Shown here in pieces: positions 7,692 to 15,664 of a stretch of DNA of 25,856 nt. The stretch spans positions 1 through 25,856 of the forward strand of contig JBOFGK010000008.1 in the NCBI GenBank assembly GCA_051649085.1. The letters run 5' to 3'. How positions within the stretch are numbered: position 1 is the first letter of the stretch; each line of letters opens with the position of its first letter. Below the pieces are notes generated by a model. That model was not told the DNA's origin. It saw only the letters and a list, made by a program, of their open reading frames with translations, and did no database searches. Origin of the DNA: JBOFGK01 sp051649085. GTDB lineage: Bacteria; Bacillota_I; Bacilli_A; UBA3375. A program made the translations under genes and the position numbers.

Positions 7692-7723
7692 GATAAAAAG
7701 AAATTTTCTTTTTATCTTTTTTT
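7692..7723 (+). terminator. Terminator of the ATP synthase operon
   Basis: Stem GATAAAAAG (7692-7700) / CTTTTTATC (7708-7716), which could zip further through the AAATTTT loop, is followed by seven T residues (7717-7723). It is AT-rich but has the correct form and sits 18 bp after atpC. Confidence 0.8.
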
Positions 7724-7724
7724 A

Positions 7725-7733
7725 TGTTACAAT
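7725..7733 (+). promoter_or_regulatory. Extended -10 promoter of the copper operon
   Basis: TGTTACAAT is an extended -10 (TGn + TACAAT at 7728-7733). No good -35 lies 17 bp upstream (TTTCTT), which is tolerable for a TGn promoter. The CsoR-type operator begins inside the -10 element, so the repressor would exclude RNA polymerase directly. Confidence 0.6.
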
Positions 7734-7759
7734 ATAGATACCCCTTAGGGTATCTATAT
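7732..7759. promoter_or_regulatory. CsoR-type copper operator
   Basis: Two exact 12-bp inverted arms, ATATAGATACCC (7732-7743) and GGGTATCTATAT (7748-7759), are separated by CTTA. The TACCC...GGGTA core flanked by A/T is the known shape of CsoR binding sites. It overlaps the -10 and the likely transcription start of the operon whose first gene encodes CsoR, so autoregulation by copper is the natural reading. Confidence 0.85.
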
Positions 7760-7812
7760 AAAAGTTAGAAATACTAGCGTATCTAGAAATAATAGTTAGA
7801 AGGAGAGACTTA

Positions 7813-8118
7813 ATGAATGAAAAAAATCTGAATTGCTGTACAACTAAGAGAACTGAACGAGATGAGCAAATGAAAAAAAATTTAAATATTCGACTGAATA
7901 AAATTGCTGGTCAAATTGAAGGGGTAAAGAAAATGATTGACGAAGATCGTTATTGTGATGATGTATTAATTCAAATAAGTTCAATTCGTGCATCGCTTGC
8001 AAGTACTGCAGATTTACTACTTGAAAATCATATAAGTTCATGTGTTATAGACAGATTGAAAAAAGGTGATGATGAAATAATGGACGAATTGCTTACATTA
8101 CTTAAACGAATCCGATAA
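7813..8118 (+). CDS. csoR: Copper-sensing transcriptional repressor CsoR (DUF156 family)
   Basis: 101 residues, all-helical metal-sensing repressor. The Cu(I) ligands C48, H73 and C77 are spaced 25 and 4 residues apart, exactly as C36/H61/C65 of the Mycobacterium tuberculosis protein, and a tyrosine (Y47) precedes the first cysteine as in that family. The N-terminus carries an extra CC pair (residues 8-9) that may also bind metal. The DNA-contacting helix starts near NIRLNKIAGQIEGVKKMI. Copper binding releases the protein from DNA, derepressing its own operon. The matching operator lies in the promoter, and the multicopper oxidase gene follows after 36 nt. AAGGAG at 7800-7805 supports the start. 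Ni/Co (RcnR) or sulfide (CstR) relatives have different ligand sets. Confidence 0.93.
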   Translation: MNEKNLNCCTTKRTERDEQMKKNLNIRLNKIAGQIEGVKKMIDEDRYCDDVLIQISSIRASLASTADLLLENHISSCVIDRLKKGDDEIMDELLTLLKRIR

Positions 8119-8154
8119 ATTAATTGATAGGGTTTTTTCAAAAAGAGGAGACAA

Positions 8155-9507
8155 ATGAAAAAAATGTTGACGTTAATATTCATATTACTTATGTCATTCG
8201 TTGGATGTTCAGCTAATGAGGCTGCAAAGATGATTGATATAATGCAAATGAAAACGACGAATGAGGAAAATTTACCTGTTCAAAGAGAAACGTTAGTTGT
8301 GACAAACGATCCAACCGATTTTTATATTAATGATAAAATTGTTGGTGAACAACTGGAAGTTACAGTAGATACATTGTTAGAAGTTACAATTGAAAATAAA
8401 AGTAGTTTTGAGTTTTCAATCCATTTTCACGGTGTTGACATGGTCAATAATATGGATGGGGTTGCTGGAATGACGCAAGATGCAATTAAACCTGGAACAA
8501 ATTTTACCTACAAGCTGAAATTAAATCGAGTTGGGACATACATGTATCATTCACATGTAGATAGTGCCGAACAAATTCATAACCATAACTTGGATGGAAT
8601 GCTAATTGTTAAGGAAAAAAATGATCAACAGCAGCACTATGGCTTACTTTACAATGCTAAATTAAATGACATTGATGCACATCATCATGCAGCATATTCA
8701 TTTGATGAGTTAAATGTTAATGGTCAAAAAAACAATGAAATAAAAGTTGATGGACAAGAAAATTTACTTTTCAATCTAACGAATTTAACATCTGTTGGAA
8801 TTACAATGGATTTTGGTGCGGATACAAGTTATAAAGTAACTAATTTAGATGCTTTTTCAGTTGATGGAACTATTCAGAAAAATAAAACGTTATATATTCC
8901 GGCAGCGAACCGTGCTGTTGTTGAAGTTCTTAAGCCAACAAAATCATTTGAAATAGCTGCTTTAACTAATCAAAAACCGAGTGCAGTGACAAAGGTTATT
9001 GTTAATGGAGACTCAAAAAGTAGTCAAGCTGCCGATAAAGCGCAAGTTATTTCAGTTTATGATAGCTTTACTAATTCGCAGATAACAACTGATTTACGTG
9101 AACAAAAGCCAACTAAAAAATTTGCTTTGACTTTAGATATGGAAATGATGAATTGGGCAATTAATGGTCAAAGTTTTCCAAATGCTATGCCACTTAATGT
9201 TAAAGAAAATGATGTCGTAGATATAACGTTAGAAAACACTGGTCATATGCGCGAAAATCATCCGTTTCATTTACATGGTCATGAGTTCCAATTGATTGAA
9301 ATTGATGGGAAAAAAGTTGAGCGTAAAGCTATGATGGATACAATTGAAGTCCAACCGGACCAAAAACTTAAAATCCGTTTTGTTGCTGACAATCCAGGGC
9401 TTTGGCCAATTCATTGTCATGATTTAACACATGCTCAAAAAGGGATGATGACAACAGTAAATTATGAAGGATATACTACAAGTGCAACGGGAGAAATGAC
9501 TGAATAA
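8155..9507 (+). CDS. Multicopper oxidase, predicted surface lipoprotein
   Basis: 450 residues. The N-terminal hydrophobic signal ends in FVGC, a plausible lipobox with C18 lipidated (F at -3 is unusual), so the enzyme should be anchored outside the membrane. All copper motifs are present: IHFHG (H90, H92), YHSH (H132, H134), HPFHLHGH (H369, H372, H374) and HCHDLTHAQKGMM (H420, C421, H422, H426, axial M431). They build the T1 and the T2/T3 trinuclear centres of a three-cupredoxin-domain laccase-like enzyme that oxidises Cu(I), or other substrates, with O2. A histidine run (HHH, 176-178) lies in the middle domain. Downstream of csoR and with no promoter of its own visible, it is probably copper-induced. 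No CopA or CopZ gene is adjacent. A purely phenol- or Mn-oxidising role cannot be excluded. Confidence 0.9.
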   Translation: MKKMLTLIFILLMSFVGCSANEAAKMIDIMQMKTTNEENLPVQRETLVVTNDPTDFYINDKIVGEQLEVTVDTLLEVTIENKSSFEFSIHFHGVDMVNNMDGVAGMTQDAIKPGTNFTYKLKLNRVGTYMYHSHVDSAEQIHNHNLDGMLIVKEKNDQQQHYGLLYNAKLNDIDAHHHAAYSFDELNVNGQKNNEIKVDGQENLLFNLTNLTSVGITMDFGADTSYKVTNLDAFSVDGTIQKNKTLYIPAANRAVVEVLKPTKSFEIAALTNQKPSAVTKVIVNGDSKSSQAADKAQVISVYDSFTNSQITTDLREQKPTKKFALTLDMEMMNWAINGQSFPNAMPLNVKENDVVDITLENTGHMRENHPFHLHGHEFQLIEIDGKKVERKAMMDTIEVQPDQKLKIRFVADNPGLWPIHCHDLTHAQKGMMTTVNYEGYTTSATGEMTE

Positions 9508-9563
9508 GCAATTGAATAAAGAAGTTATTAGTTCATAATTACTCTTGTGTAAACAATAAAAAA

Positions 9564-9582
9564 ACACCAACAATGTTGGTGT
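9564..9582. terminator. Hairpin after the multicopper oxidase, probable terminator
   Basis: ACACCAAC (9564-9571) / GTTGGTGT (9575-9582) is a perfect 8-bp stem with an AAT loop. On the plus strand the following bases (ATTATAGTTTT) are a poor T-tract; seven A residues (9558-9564) precede it, so on the minus strand it would be a strong terminator. It probably ends the copper operon and may act in both directions. Confidence 0.6.
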
Positions 9583-9987
9583 ATTATAGTTTTAAGGGAT
9601 TATGAAAAATAGTTTTTGAGAATATGAATTAATTTATTTAAATTGTTTTGTTTGCATTTATTAATTGTAATCCATCAGATTACATTTAGTATTATACATA
9701 AGTAATTTGTAGTTTGTGTGTAGAACTATGTTATTTTCAAGAATAAATAAAAATAAATTTAAGAATAAATAAAAAATAACTTTTGTATTGATTGTTTTGA
9801 AAAAAAGTAAATTAAGTTAAGAATGGATGACTTGAATTTACTTTAAAACAATTAATGTATAACTTTTACAAAATGGAGAAAAGAAAATGTAAAAACAACT
9901 CAAAAAATACTGAAAATATGTTATAATATACGAAGAATAGATATAAAGATAACATATAAAGATGTTTGAATAATTGCTAGGAGCTAA
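9583..9987. other. AT-rich intergenic region upstream of valS, no gene visible
   Basis: I find no convincing reading frame in this stretch. It holds a 7-bp hairpin TGTAATC/GATTACA (9666-9684), a 15-bp direct repeat AAGAATAAATAAAAA (from 9739 and from 9761), and a longer hairpin with arms 9804-9817 and 9830-9844 (one bulged G, 12-nt loop). The valS promoter lies at its right end. I see no T-box consensus (AGGGTGGNACCGCG), although valyl-tRNA synthetase genes in this phylum often carry one. Confidence 0.5.
9919..9927 (+). promoter_or_regulatory. Extended -10 promoter of valS
   Basis: TGTTATAAT is a consensus extended -10 (TATAAT at 9922-9927). The -35 position reads CTCAAA, which is weak. The predicted leader to the ATG at 9988 is about 55 nt, with AGGAG at 9979-9983. 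Confidence 0.6.
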
Positions 9988-12642
9988 ATGAAAGAACTGA
10001 ATGAGAAATACCAACACCAGACAGTAGAAAATGGAAAGTATGAAAAGTGGCTTGCTGAAAAAGCTTTTTTTGTTGATGAAAAAACAGCAACCAAACCATA
10101 TTCAATTATTTTGCCACCGCCAAATGTAACGGGTAAATTGCATTTAGGACATTCTTGGGATGTAACATTACAAGATATTATAATTCGATATAAACGAATG
10201 AATGGATTTGATGCAGTTTGGCTTCCAGGAATGGATCATGCGGGGATTGCCACACAAGCAAAAGTTGCAGAACGTTTAAAAGAAGAAGGAATTCAGCTAA
10301 AAGACTTGACTCGAGAAGAATTTTTAAAGTATGCCTGGAATTGGAAAGAGGAGTATGCACAGCATATTCGTAGTGCCTGGGCTGCAATGGGACTTGCATT
10401 AGATTATGATAAAGAAGTATTTACGTTAGATAGTAACGTAAGTGAAGCTGTGAAAAAAGTTTTTGTTGAATTATATAAACAAGGGAAGATATATCAAGGA
10501 ACAAGAATTATTAATTGGGATCCAGCAGCTCAAACAGCGCTATCTAATATTGAGGTAATTCATAAAGAAGTAAATGGAAATGAACATTATTTTAAGTATG
10601 TAAGTGTAGAAGATGAAAATGTCTATTTAGAAGTTATGACAACACGTCCAGAAACAATGTTTGGTGATGGTGCACTCGCTGTTCATCCAGATGATGAACG
10701 TTATTCGAAATATGTCGGTAAATTATTTTATGTTCCTAATACTAAAACGGCAATTCCAGTAATCGTTGATGACTATGTCTCAATTGATAAAGGTAGTGGT
10801 GTTGTAAAAATTACGATGGCCCATGATCCAAACGATTATCATGTTGGAATTCGTCACAACTTAGAACCGAGAATTATTATGAACCTTGATGGTACAATGG
10901 CAACTAGTGAATATGTACCAGAAGCGTTCCAAGGCTTAGATCGATTTGAAGCAAGAAAATTACAAGTAAGTACTGCTGAACAAAATGGCTTACTTTTAAA
11001 GGTTGAACCACTTGTTCATAGTGTTGGGCATAGTGAAAGAAGTGGGGCAATTGTAGAACCGTTATTGTCTAAACAATGGTTTGTGAAAATGGATGGATTT
11101 GCGAAAAATTCGCTTGAGTATCAAAAAACAGCGGAAAAAATAGAATTTCATCCAAATCGATTTGAAGCAACCTTCTTACGCTGGATGGAAGAAGTTGAAG
11201 ATTGGTGTATTTCTAGACAACTTTGGTGGGGTCACCAAATTCCGGCATGGACACATAAAGAAACAGGTGAATTATACGTAGAAGAAACAGCACCTGCTGA
11301 TTTAGAAAACTGGATTCAAGATGAAGATGTATTAGATACTTGGTTTTCGTCAGCTTTATGGCCATTTGTGCTAACTGAGTGGAAAAATGAAGATATGAAA
11401 AAATTCTATCCAACGAATGCATTAGTAACGGGTTACGATATTATTTTCTTTTGGGTAAGTCGAATGATTTTTCAAGGGCTTGAATTTACCGATCAAAAAC
11501 CGTTTGAAAATGTGTTAATTCATGGGTTGATTCGTGCAGAAGACGGACGTAAAATGTCGAAGTCACTTGGAAATGGGATTCTACCAGAAGAAGTGATTGA
11601 AAAATATGGAGCAGATTCACTTCGATTCTTCCTAGCAAGTGCTTCAGCCCCAGGTCAGGACTTAAGATATTCAAATGAGAAAATGGAATCAACTTGGAAT
11701 TTCATTAATAAAATTTGGAATATTTCAAGGTATGTTTTACAAAATACGCAAGACGTCGATTATGTCGAAGAATATTTACTATTTGATGGATTATTAGAAA
11801 CAGATAAATGGATTTTAAGTAAATTAAATGATGCAATTAAAACTGCTAATGAAATGATGGAAAAGTTTGAATTCGGAATTGCTGCATCAGCAATATACGA
11901 TTTTGCTTGGAATGATTTTGCAGCTTGGTACTTAGAAACAACAAAAATTTCTTTAAATAATGAACAAATATCAGACACAGAAAAACAACAGGTTAAAGTG
12001 ATTCTTAAACATGTACTTGGACAAATCATTAAAATGTTACATCCCTTTATGCCGTTTGTAACAACCGAAATTTTCGAACAATTATCAGAAACAGGACTTT
12101 TAAACAGTTCTTGGCCAGCAGTAATTGATGCGAAATGTGCGCAAGACTTTGAAAATGTGCAAGAAATCGTAACGAGTGTGCGTAACTTTAAGGCGGAGAA
12201 TGATTTAAAGCCATCTCAAGAAGTTGAATTAATTTTACAAACATCTTGTAAATTCGCTAACAATGAGCTTGCAATTATTGAGCGTTTATGTCGTGCGAGT
12301 AAACTTGAAATTGTTGCGGATTTCGAACCAACAAATCACGTTAGTAAAGTACTTACCAATGTAACAGTCCATATTAATGAAGAAGGTTTGTTTGATCTTG
12401 ATGCAAAAATTGCTGACTTGAAAAAACAACTTGAGCAAATTGTTAAAGAAATTACTCGTAGTTATTCAATGCTGACTAATGCTAATTTCTTAGCCAAAGC
12501 AAATGCTGAAAAAATAGATAGTGAAAAAGTTAAAGCTCAACAATATTTAAATCGTCACAATGAAACGGTAGATTTATTAAATACCCTTGGGGTTGAAGCT
12601 GTAATTAACGAAAAATGTGAAGAACTTGTTAAATTACTGTAA
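9988..12642 (+). CDS. valS: Valyl-tRNA synthetase
   Basis: 884 residues, full-length class Ia synthetase that charges tRNA-Val. The HIGH motif is HLGH (52-55) after the ValRS-typical PPPNVTGKL, and KMSKS is exact at 522-526 (DGRKMSKSLGN). Between them lies the inserted CP1 editing domain with MTTRPETMFGDGALAVHPDD, which clears mischarged Thr-tRNA. The anticodon-binding helical domain follows, and the last ~65 residues form the family's C-terminal coiled coil (from about LDAKIADLKKQLEQI). It appears to be a single-gene unit with its own promoter; folC, the usual Bacillus neighbour, is not here. No T-box is seen upstream. Confidence 0.97.
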   Translation: MKELNEKYQHQTVENGKYEKWLAEKAFFVDEKTATKPYSIILPPPNVTGKLHLGHSWDVTLQDIIIRYKRMNGFDAVWLPGMDHAGIATQAKVAERLKEEGIQLKDLTREEFLKYAWNWKEEYAQHIRSAWAAMGLALDYDKEVFTLDSNVSEAVKKVFVELYKQGKIYQGTRIINWDPAAQTALSNIEVIHKEVNGNEHYFKYVSVEDENVYLEVMTTRPETMFGDGALAVHPDDERYSKYVGKLFYVPNTKTAIPVIVDDYVSIDKGSGVVKITMAHDPNDYHVGIRHNLEPRIIMNLDGTMATSEYVPEAFQGLDRFEARKLQVSTAEQNGLLLKVEPLVHSVGHSERSGAIVEPLLSKQWFVKMDGFAKNSLEYQKTAEKIEFHPNRFEATFLRWMEEVEDWCISRQLWWGHQIPAWTHKETGELYVEETAPADLENWIQDEDVLDTWFSSALWPFVLTEWKNEDMKKFYPTNALVTGYDIIFFWVSRMIFQGLEFTDQKPFENVLIHGLIRAEDGRKMSKSLGNGILPEEVIEKYGADSLRFFLASASAPGQDLRYSNEKMESTWNFINKIWNISRYVLQNTQDVDYVEEYLLFDGLLETDKWILSKLNDAIKTANEMMEKFEFGIAASAIYDFAWNDFAAWYLETTKISLNNEQISDTEKQQVKVILKHVLGQIIKMLHPFMPFVTTEIFEQLSETGLLNSSWPAVIDAKCAQDFENVQEIVTSVRNFKAENDLKPSQEVELILQTSCKFANNELAIIERLCRASKLEIVADFEPTNHVSKVLTNVTVHINEEGLFDLDAKIADLKKQLEQIVKEITRSYSMLTNANFLAKANAEKIDSEKVKAQQYLNRHNETVDLLNTLGVEAVINEKCEELVKLL

Positions 12643-12654
12643 ATTATGAAACAG

Positions 12655-12688
12655 AAGTCGTGAACACCTAAAAAGTGAATTGCGACTT
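12655..12688 (+). terminator. Weak hairpin after valS, possible terminator
   Basis: AAGTCG (12655-12660) pairs with CGACTT (12683-12688), with an inner CAC/GTG pairing, followed by TT and G. The T-tract is very short, so termination is uncertain; no better candidate lies between valS and glpX. Confidence 0.3.
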
Positions 12689-12739
12689 TTGAAACGTATA
12701 TGCTGTAAGTACATAGTACTTTCAAACTTTTAAGGATTA

Positions 12740-12758
12740 TTTTGTAAATTTTACAAAA
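12740..12758. promoter_or_regulatory. Palindrome overlapping the glpX -35
   Basis: TTTTGTAAATTTTACAAAA has exact 8-bp arms (12740-12747 and 12751-12758) around a 3-bp centre. The -35 hexamer lies entirely inside the left arm, so a bound dimer would block the promoter. The inner halves TGTAA/TTACA resemble CcpA cre halves, but the spacing is one base shorter and the central CG is missing, so it is not a canonical cre or Rex site. Confidence 0.55.
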
Positions 12759-12770
12759 AAATGTTAAGAT
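12742..12770 (+). promoter_or_regulatory. Promoter of glpX-purA
   Basis: A -35 TTGTAA (12742-12747) is 17 bp from a -10 TAAGAT (12765-12770) with TGn extension (12762-12764). The start would be near 12777, giving a very short leader with AAGGAG just before the ATG at 12790. Confidence 0.7.
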
Positions 12771-12789
12771 TTAAATACAAGGAGAAAAC

Positions 12790-13815
12790 ATGAATAGAGA
12801 ACTTGCACTAGAATTTACCCGAGTTACCGAGGCTGCTGCTTTAGCTTCAGCTAAGTATATTGGACGTGGAAAGAAAGAATTAGCTGATGAAGCTGCAGTT
12901 AAAGCAATGCGCTTGACTTTAAATTCAACGGCAATAAGCGGGAAAGTAACAATTGGTGAAGGGGAAATTGATGAAGCTCCAATGCTTTATATTGGTGAAG
13001 AAGTTGGATGTGGTGGTCCAAATGTTGAAATTGCAGTTGATCCAATTGATGGAACAAGAATGGTTGCACTTGGTCAAGAAAATGCAGTAGCAGTCATGGT
13101 TGTAGCTGAACCAAACATTTTACTACATGCGCCGGATATGTATATGGAAAAATTAATGGTTAGTTATGAAGCTCGTGGACAAATAGACATTGATTTGCCA
13201 ATTAGTGAAAATGTGAAAAATGTGGCTAGACATTTAAAGCGTGAGCTTTCTAGTTTAACTGTTATGACCTTAGCTAAGCCACGTCACGAAAAAGTGATTA
13301 AAGAGTTACAGGATTTAGGTGTTCGTGTAATTGCAATTCCTGATGGTGATGTTGCTGGAAGTATTTTAGTTGCAATGCCTGAATCAGAAGTTGATATGTT
13401 TTATGGGATTGGTGGTGCTCCTGAAGGAGTGATTTCCTCAGCGATAATGCAATCACTTGATGGAGATATGCAAGCAAAATTAATTCTTAGAAGTGAGTGT
13501 AAAGGTCAGACAGAAGAAAATGTTAAGCTTGATACTGTAGAAGTAAAGCGGTGCCAAGAAATGGGTGTTAAAATTAATCAAAAGTTAACCTTAACTGATT
13601 TATGTGCAGGAGACAATATTATTATGTCTGTTACAGGAATTACTGATGGTAATTTATTGGCAGGAGTCAAAATTCGTGATGAAAATTTTGCGACAACCGA
13701 AACATTATTAATTCGAGGTAAATCTAGAACAATCCGCCGAATCAATTCAACTCACTTTTTGAAACGAAAAGATAAAGCATTATATCAAATTATTGAAGGA
13801 GAAAAAAATGTATAA
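12790..13815 (+). CDS. glpX: Fructose-1,6-bisphosphatase class II (GlpX)
   Basis: 341 residues, normal for GlpX. It hydrolyses fructose 1,6-bisphosphate to fructose 6-phosphate in gluconeogenesis. The metal-binding motifs of the Li-sensitive phosphatase fold are visible: GEGEIDEAPML (56-66) and DPIDGT (84-89; many GlpX have DPIEGT). The conserved GIGGAPEGVISSA segment binds the sugar phosphate. It starts after AAGGAG and overlaps purA by 8 nt (ATGTATAA), so the two are co-transcribed and probably translationally coupled. The promoter is overlapped by a palindrome, suggesting repression under some condition. A sedoheptulose-1,7-bisphosphatase activity is also known in this family. Confidence 0.93.
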   Translation: MNRELALEFTRVTEAAALASAKYIGRGKKELADEAAVKAMRLTLNSTAISGKVTIGEGEIDEAPMLYIGEEVGCGGPNVEIAVDPIDGTRMVALGQENAVAVMVVAEPNILLHAPDMYMEKLMVSYEARGQIDIDLPISENVKNVARHLKRELSSLTVMTLAKPRHEKVIKELQDLGVRVIAIPDGDVAGSILVAMPESEVDMFYGIGGAPEGVISSAIMQSLDGDMQAKLILRSECKGQTEENVKLDTVEVKRCQEMGVKINQKLTLTDLCAGDNIIMSVTGITDGNLLAGVKIRDENFATTETLLIRGKSRTIRRINSTHFLKRKDKALYQIIEGEKNV

Positions 13816-15076
13816 AACATTAAGTATAATTGGAAGCCAATGGGGCGATGAAGGAAAAGGAAAAGTAACAGATTTACTTGGAAAAAATGCAGATTATGTA
13901 GTACGTTACCAAGGTGGAAATAACGCAGGTCATACAATTGAATTTGATAATCAAAAATACTCATTACATATTTTACCAAGTGGTGTTTTCAATGAAAATT
14001 CTGATGTAGTAATTGCTAATGGAGTTGTAATCAATCCTAAACAATTAAAAAAAGAAATCACAGAAATAGAAGCTAGTGGTCGTAAAGTAAAACTTCATAT
14101 TTCAAATCGTGCTCATGTAATTTTTCCTTTCCATGAAGAAATTGATGCGTTTATTGAAAATTTAAAAGGTGATAATAAAGTTGGAACAACTAAAAAAGGA
14201 ATTGGACCTTGTTATAGTGATAAAATCAATAGAATAGGTCTTCGTATGGCTGATTTATGTGATGAAGCAACATTACTTGAAAAATTAAAATATGTTGCAA
14301 CACTAAAAGCTCATGAAAGTGATCAACCGATTAATGCTGAAGAAATTTTCAGTGAATATGTTGAGTATGGAAGATTTTTAAGTAAATATGTTTGCGATAC
14401 ATCATTCTTGATTGATAATGCAATTAAAGCTGGAAAAAATGTAATTTTTGAAGGAGCACAAGGAGTAATGCTTGATATTGAACATGGAACATATCCATAT
14501 GTGACGTCTTCATCGCCATCTGCTGCATCAATTCCGTTAAATGTTGGAATTGCCCCAAAATATTTAGATAAATCAGTGGCAATTATGAAAGCTTATACTT
14601 CAAGAGTTGGAGATGGTCCGTTCCCAACAGAAATGTTTGATGAAATTGGTGAGCATATTCGTGAAGTTGGACGTGAATATGGAACGACAACTAAACGACC
14701 ACGTCGTATCGGATGGCTTGATTTAGTTCAAATGTCGCATTCAGTTAGAATTAATGGATTTACTTCAATTGCGATTATGTTATTAGATGTTTTAAGTGAG
14801 CTCGAAGAAATTAAAGTTTGTACAGGTTACTTATTAGATGGACAAGTAATTAAAACAATTCCTGCACTTGAAAAAGAATATGCACGTGTTGAACCGGTTT
14901 ATCAATCATTTAAAGGATGGAAAACAGATATTACGAATGTAAAAACGTATGAAGAATTACCACAAGCGGCGATTGATTATATTAAGTTTATTGAAAATGA
15001 ACTTGCAATTGATATTGATATTATTTCAGTTGGACCTGATCGTACACAGACAATTGTTCGAAAAGATGTATACTAA
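13808..15076 (+). CDS. purA: Adenylosuccinate synthetase
   Basis: 422 residues. It catalyses GTP-dependent conversion of IMP and aspartate to adenylosuccinate, the first committed step to AMP. The N-terminal P-loop is GDEGKGK (13-19) with catalytic D14, and catalytic H42 lies in NNAGHT. The IMP/GTP region reads GTTTKRPRRIGWLD, where most orthologues have TGRPRRxGW, and the C-terminal VGPDRTQTI guanine-binding motif is intact. The start is ATG 13808 because AAGGAG (13796-13801) precedes it by 6 nt; an in-frame TTG at 13793 lies before that site and was rejected. It overlaps glpX by 8 nt. No clear terminator follows before the next promoter. Confidence 0.96.
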   Translation: MYKTLSIIGSQWGDEGKGKVTDLLGKNADYVVRYQGGNNAGHTIEFDNQKYSLHILPSGVFNENSDVVIANGVVINPKQLKKEITEIEASGRKVKLHISNRAHVIFPFHEEIDAFIENLKGDNKVGTTKKGIGPCYSDKINRIGLRMADLCDEATLLEKLKYVATLKAHESDQPINAEEIFSEYVEYGRFLSKYVCDTSFLIDNAIKAGKNVIFEGAQGVMLDIEHGTYPYVTSSSPSAASIPLNVGIAPKYLDKSVAIMKAYTSRVGDGPFPTEMFDEIGEHIREVGREYGTTTKRPRRIGWLDLVQMSHSVRINGFTSIAIMLLDVLSELEEIKVCTGYLLDGQVIKTIPALEKEYARVEPVYQSFKGWKTDITNVKTYEELPQAAIDYIKFIENELAIDIDIISVGPDRTQTIVRKDVY

Positions 15077-15152
15077 ATAGTCGATAAATGTTAAGTTTAA
15101 AACTAGATAAAGCTCAAATTCACAAAAAAAACACATGCTAGAAAAAGATAAA

Positions 15153-15181
15153 CTGAAATACATGCTAATATATGATATAAT
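15153..15181 (+). promoter_or_regulatory. Promoter of the ytxG-like to recN gene string
   Basis: A -10 TATAAT (15176-15181) with TGA extension (15173-15175) is 17 bp from a -35-like CTGAAA (15153-15158). An 8-nt direct repeat ACATGCTA occurs at 15133 and 15160, one copy just upstream of the -35 and one in the spacer. Readthrough from purA is also possible. Confidence 0.6.
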
Positions 15182-15223
15182 AAATAATATGAATGATGAA
15201 AAAATTTACAACAAGGAGAAAGA

Positions 15224-15664
15224 ATGTCAGTTTTAGAAAGTGCAACGCTAGTACTAGTTGTGTTTGCTGTAATTTTATGTATAGTACTAATTATGGCAGC
15301 AGTAAAAGCGATGTCGATGTTTAAAAAAATAAACGATGTAACGGAAATTGAGTTACCAAAAGCAATGAAAAATTTAAATGCGTCGATTGAAGAAGCGAAT
15401 ATTCTATTAATAAAAGTAAATGAAACTTTAGAGGCTAGTGATCAAGATATTGTAGAAATTGTTTCAAATGTCAACACGATTACTACTGATGTTACAACAG
15501 TCACTAGTTCAACATCTGAATTTGTTTCAAATGTTACATCTAAAGGAAATGAGATTGTTGATAACATTGCAAACAGTGCTGATAAAATTCATAGTGATGT
15601 AAGCAATGTAACAGACATAATTAATAAATTTACTGATATTGTTGGAGGTAAAAAAAATGAATAA
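15224..15664 (+). CDS. DUF948 (YtxG-like) single-pass membrane protein
   Basis: 146 residues. One N-terminal transmembrane helix (about residues 6-28, VLVVFAVILCIVLIMAAV) is followed by a long, probably coiled-coil region rich in V, T, S, N and D in which a heptad-like VSNV/VTTV/VSNVT pattern recurs. DUF948 proteins such as B. subtilis YtxG have this build; their function is not settled, with a link to general stress response in Bacillus. The next gene is a YtxH-like protein that overlaps by 8 nt, then a LacI-type regulator and tyrS, matching the ytxGH-ccpA-tyrS neighbourhood of Bacillus. AAGGAG precedes the ATG. Confidence 0.75.
   Translation: MSVLESATLVLVVFAVILCIVLIMAAVKAMSMFKKINDVTEIELPKAMKNLNASIEEANILLIKVNETLEASDQDIVEIVSNVNTITTDVTTVTSSTSEFVSNVTSKGNEIVDNIANSADKIHSDVSNVTDIINKFTDIVGGKKNE

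Noticed and set aside
7674..7740. Possible frameshifted remainder of epsilon-subunit helical domain
   Set aside because: No frame after the atpC stop encodes the expected helical segment, and the operon terminator starts 18 bp later.
12740..12758. Canonical CcpA cre or Rex site
   Set aside because: The central CG of cre is missing and the spacing is one base short; Rex sites have TTGTGA halves, which are not present.
13793..13807. Upstream TTG start for purA
   Set aside because: AAGGAG at 13796-13801 is within it; ATG 13808 gives the canonical N-terminus.
15639..15656. Upstream TTG start for the ytxH-like gene
   Set aside because: The ribosome binding site TTGGAGG lies inside it, directly before ATG 15657.
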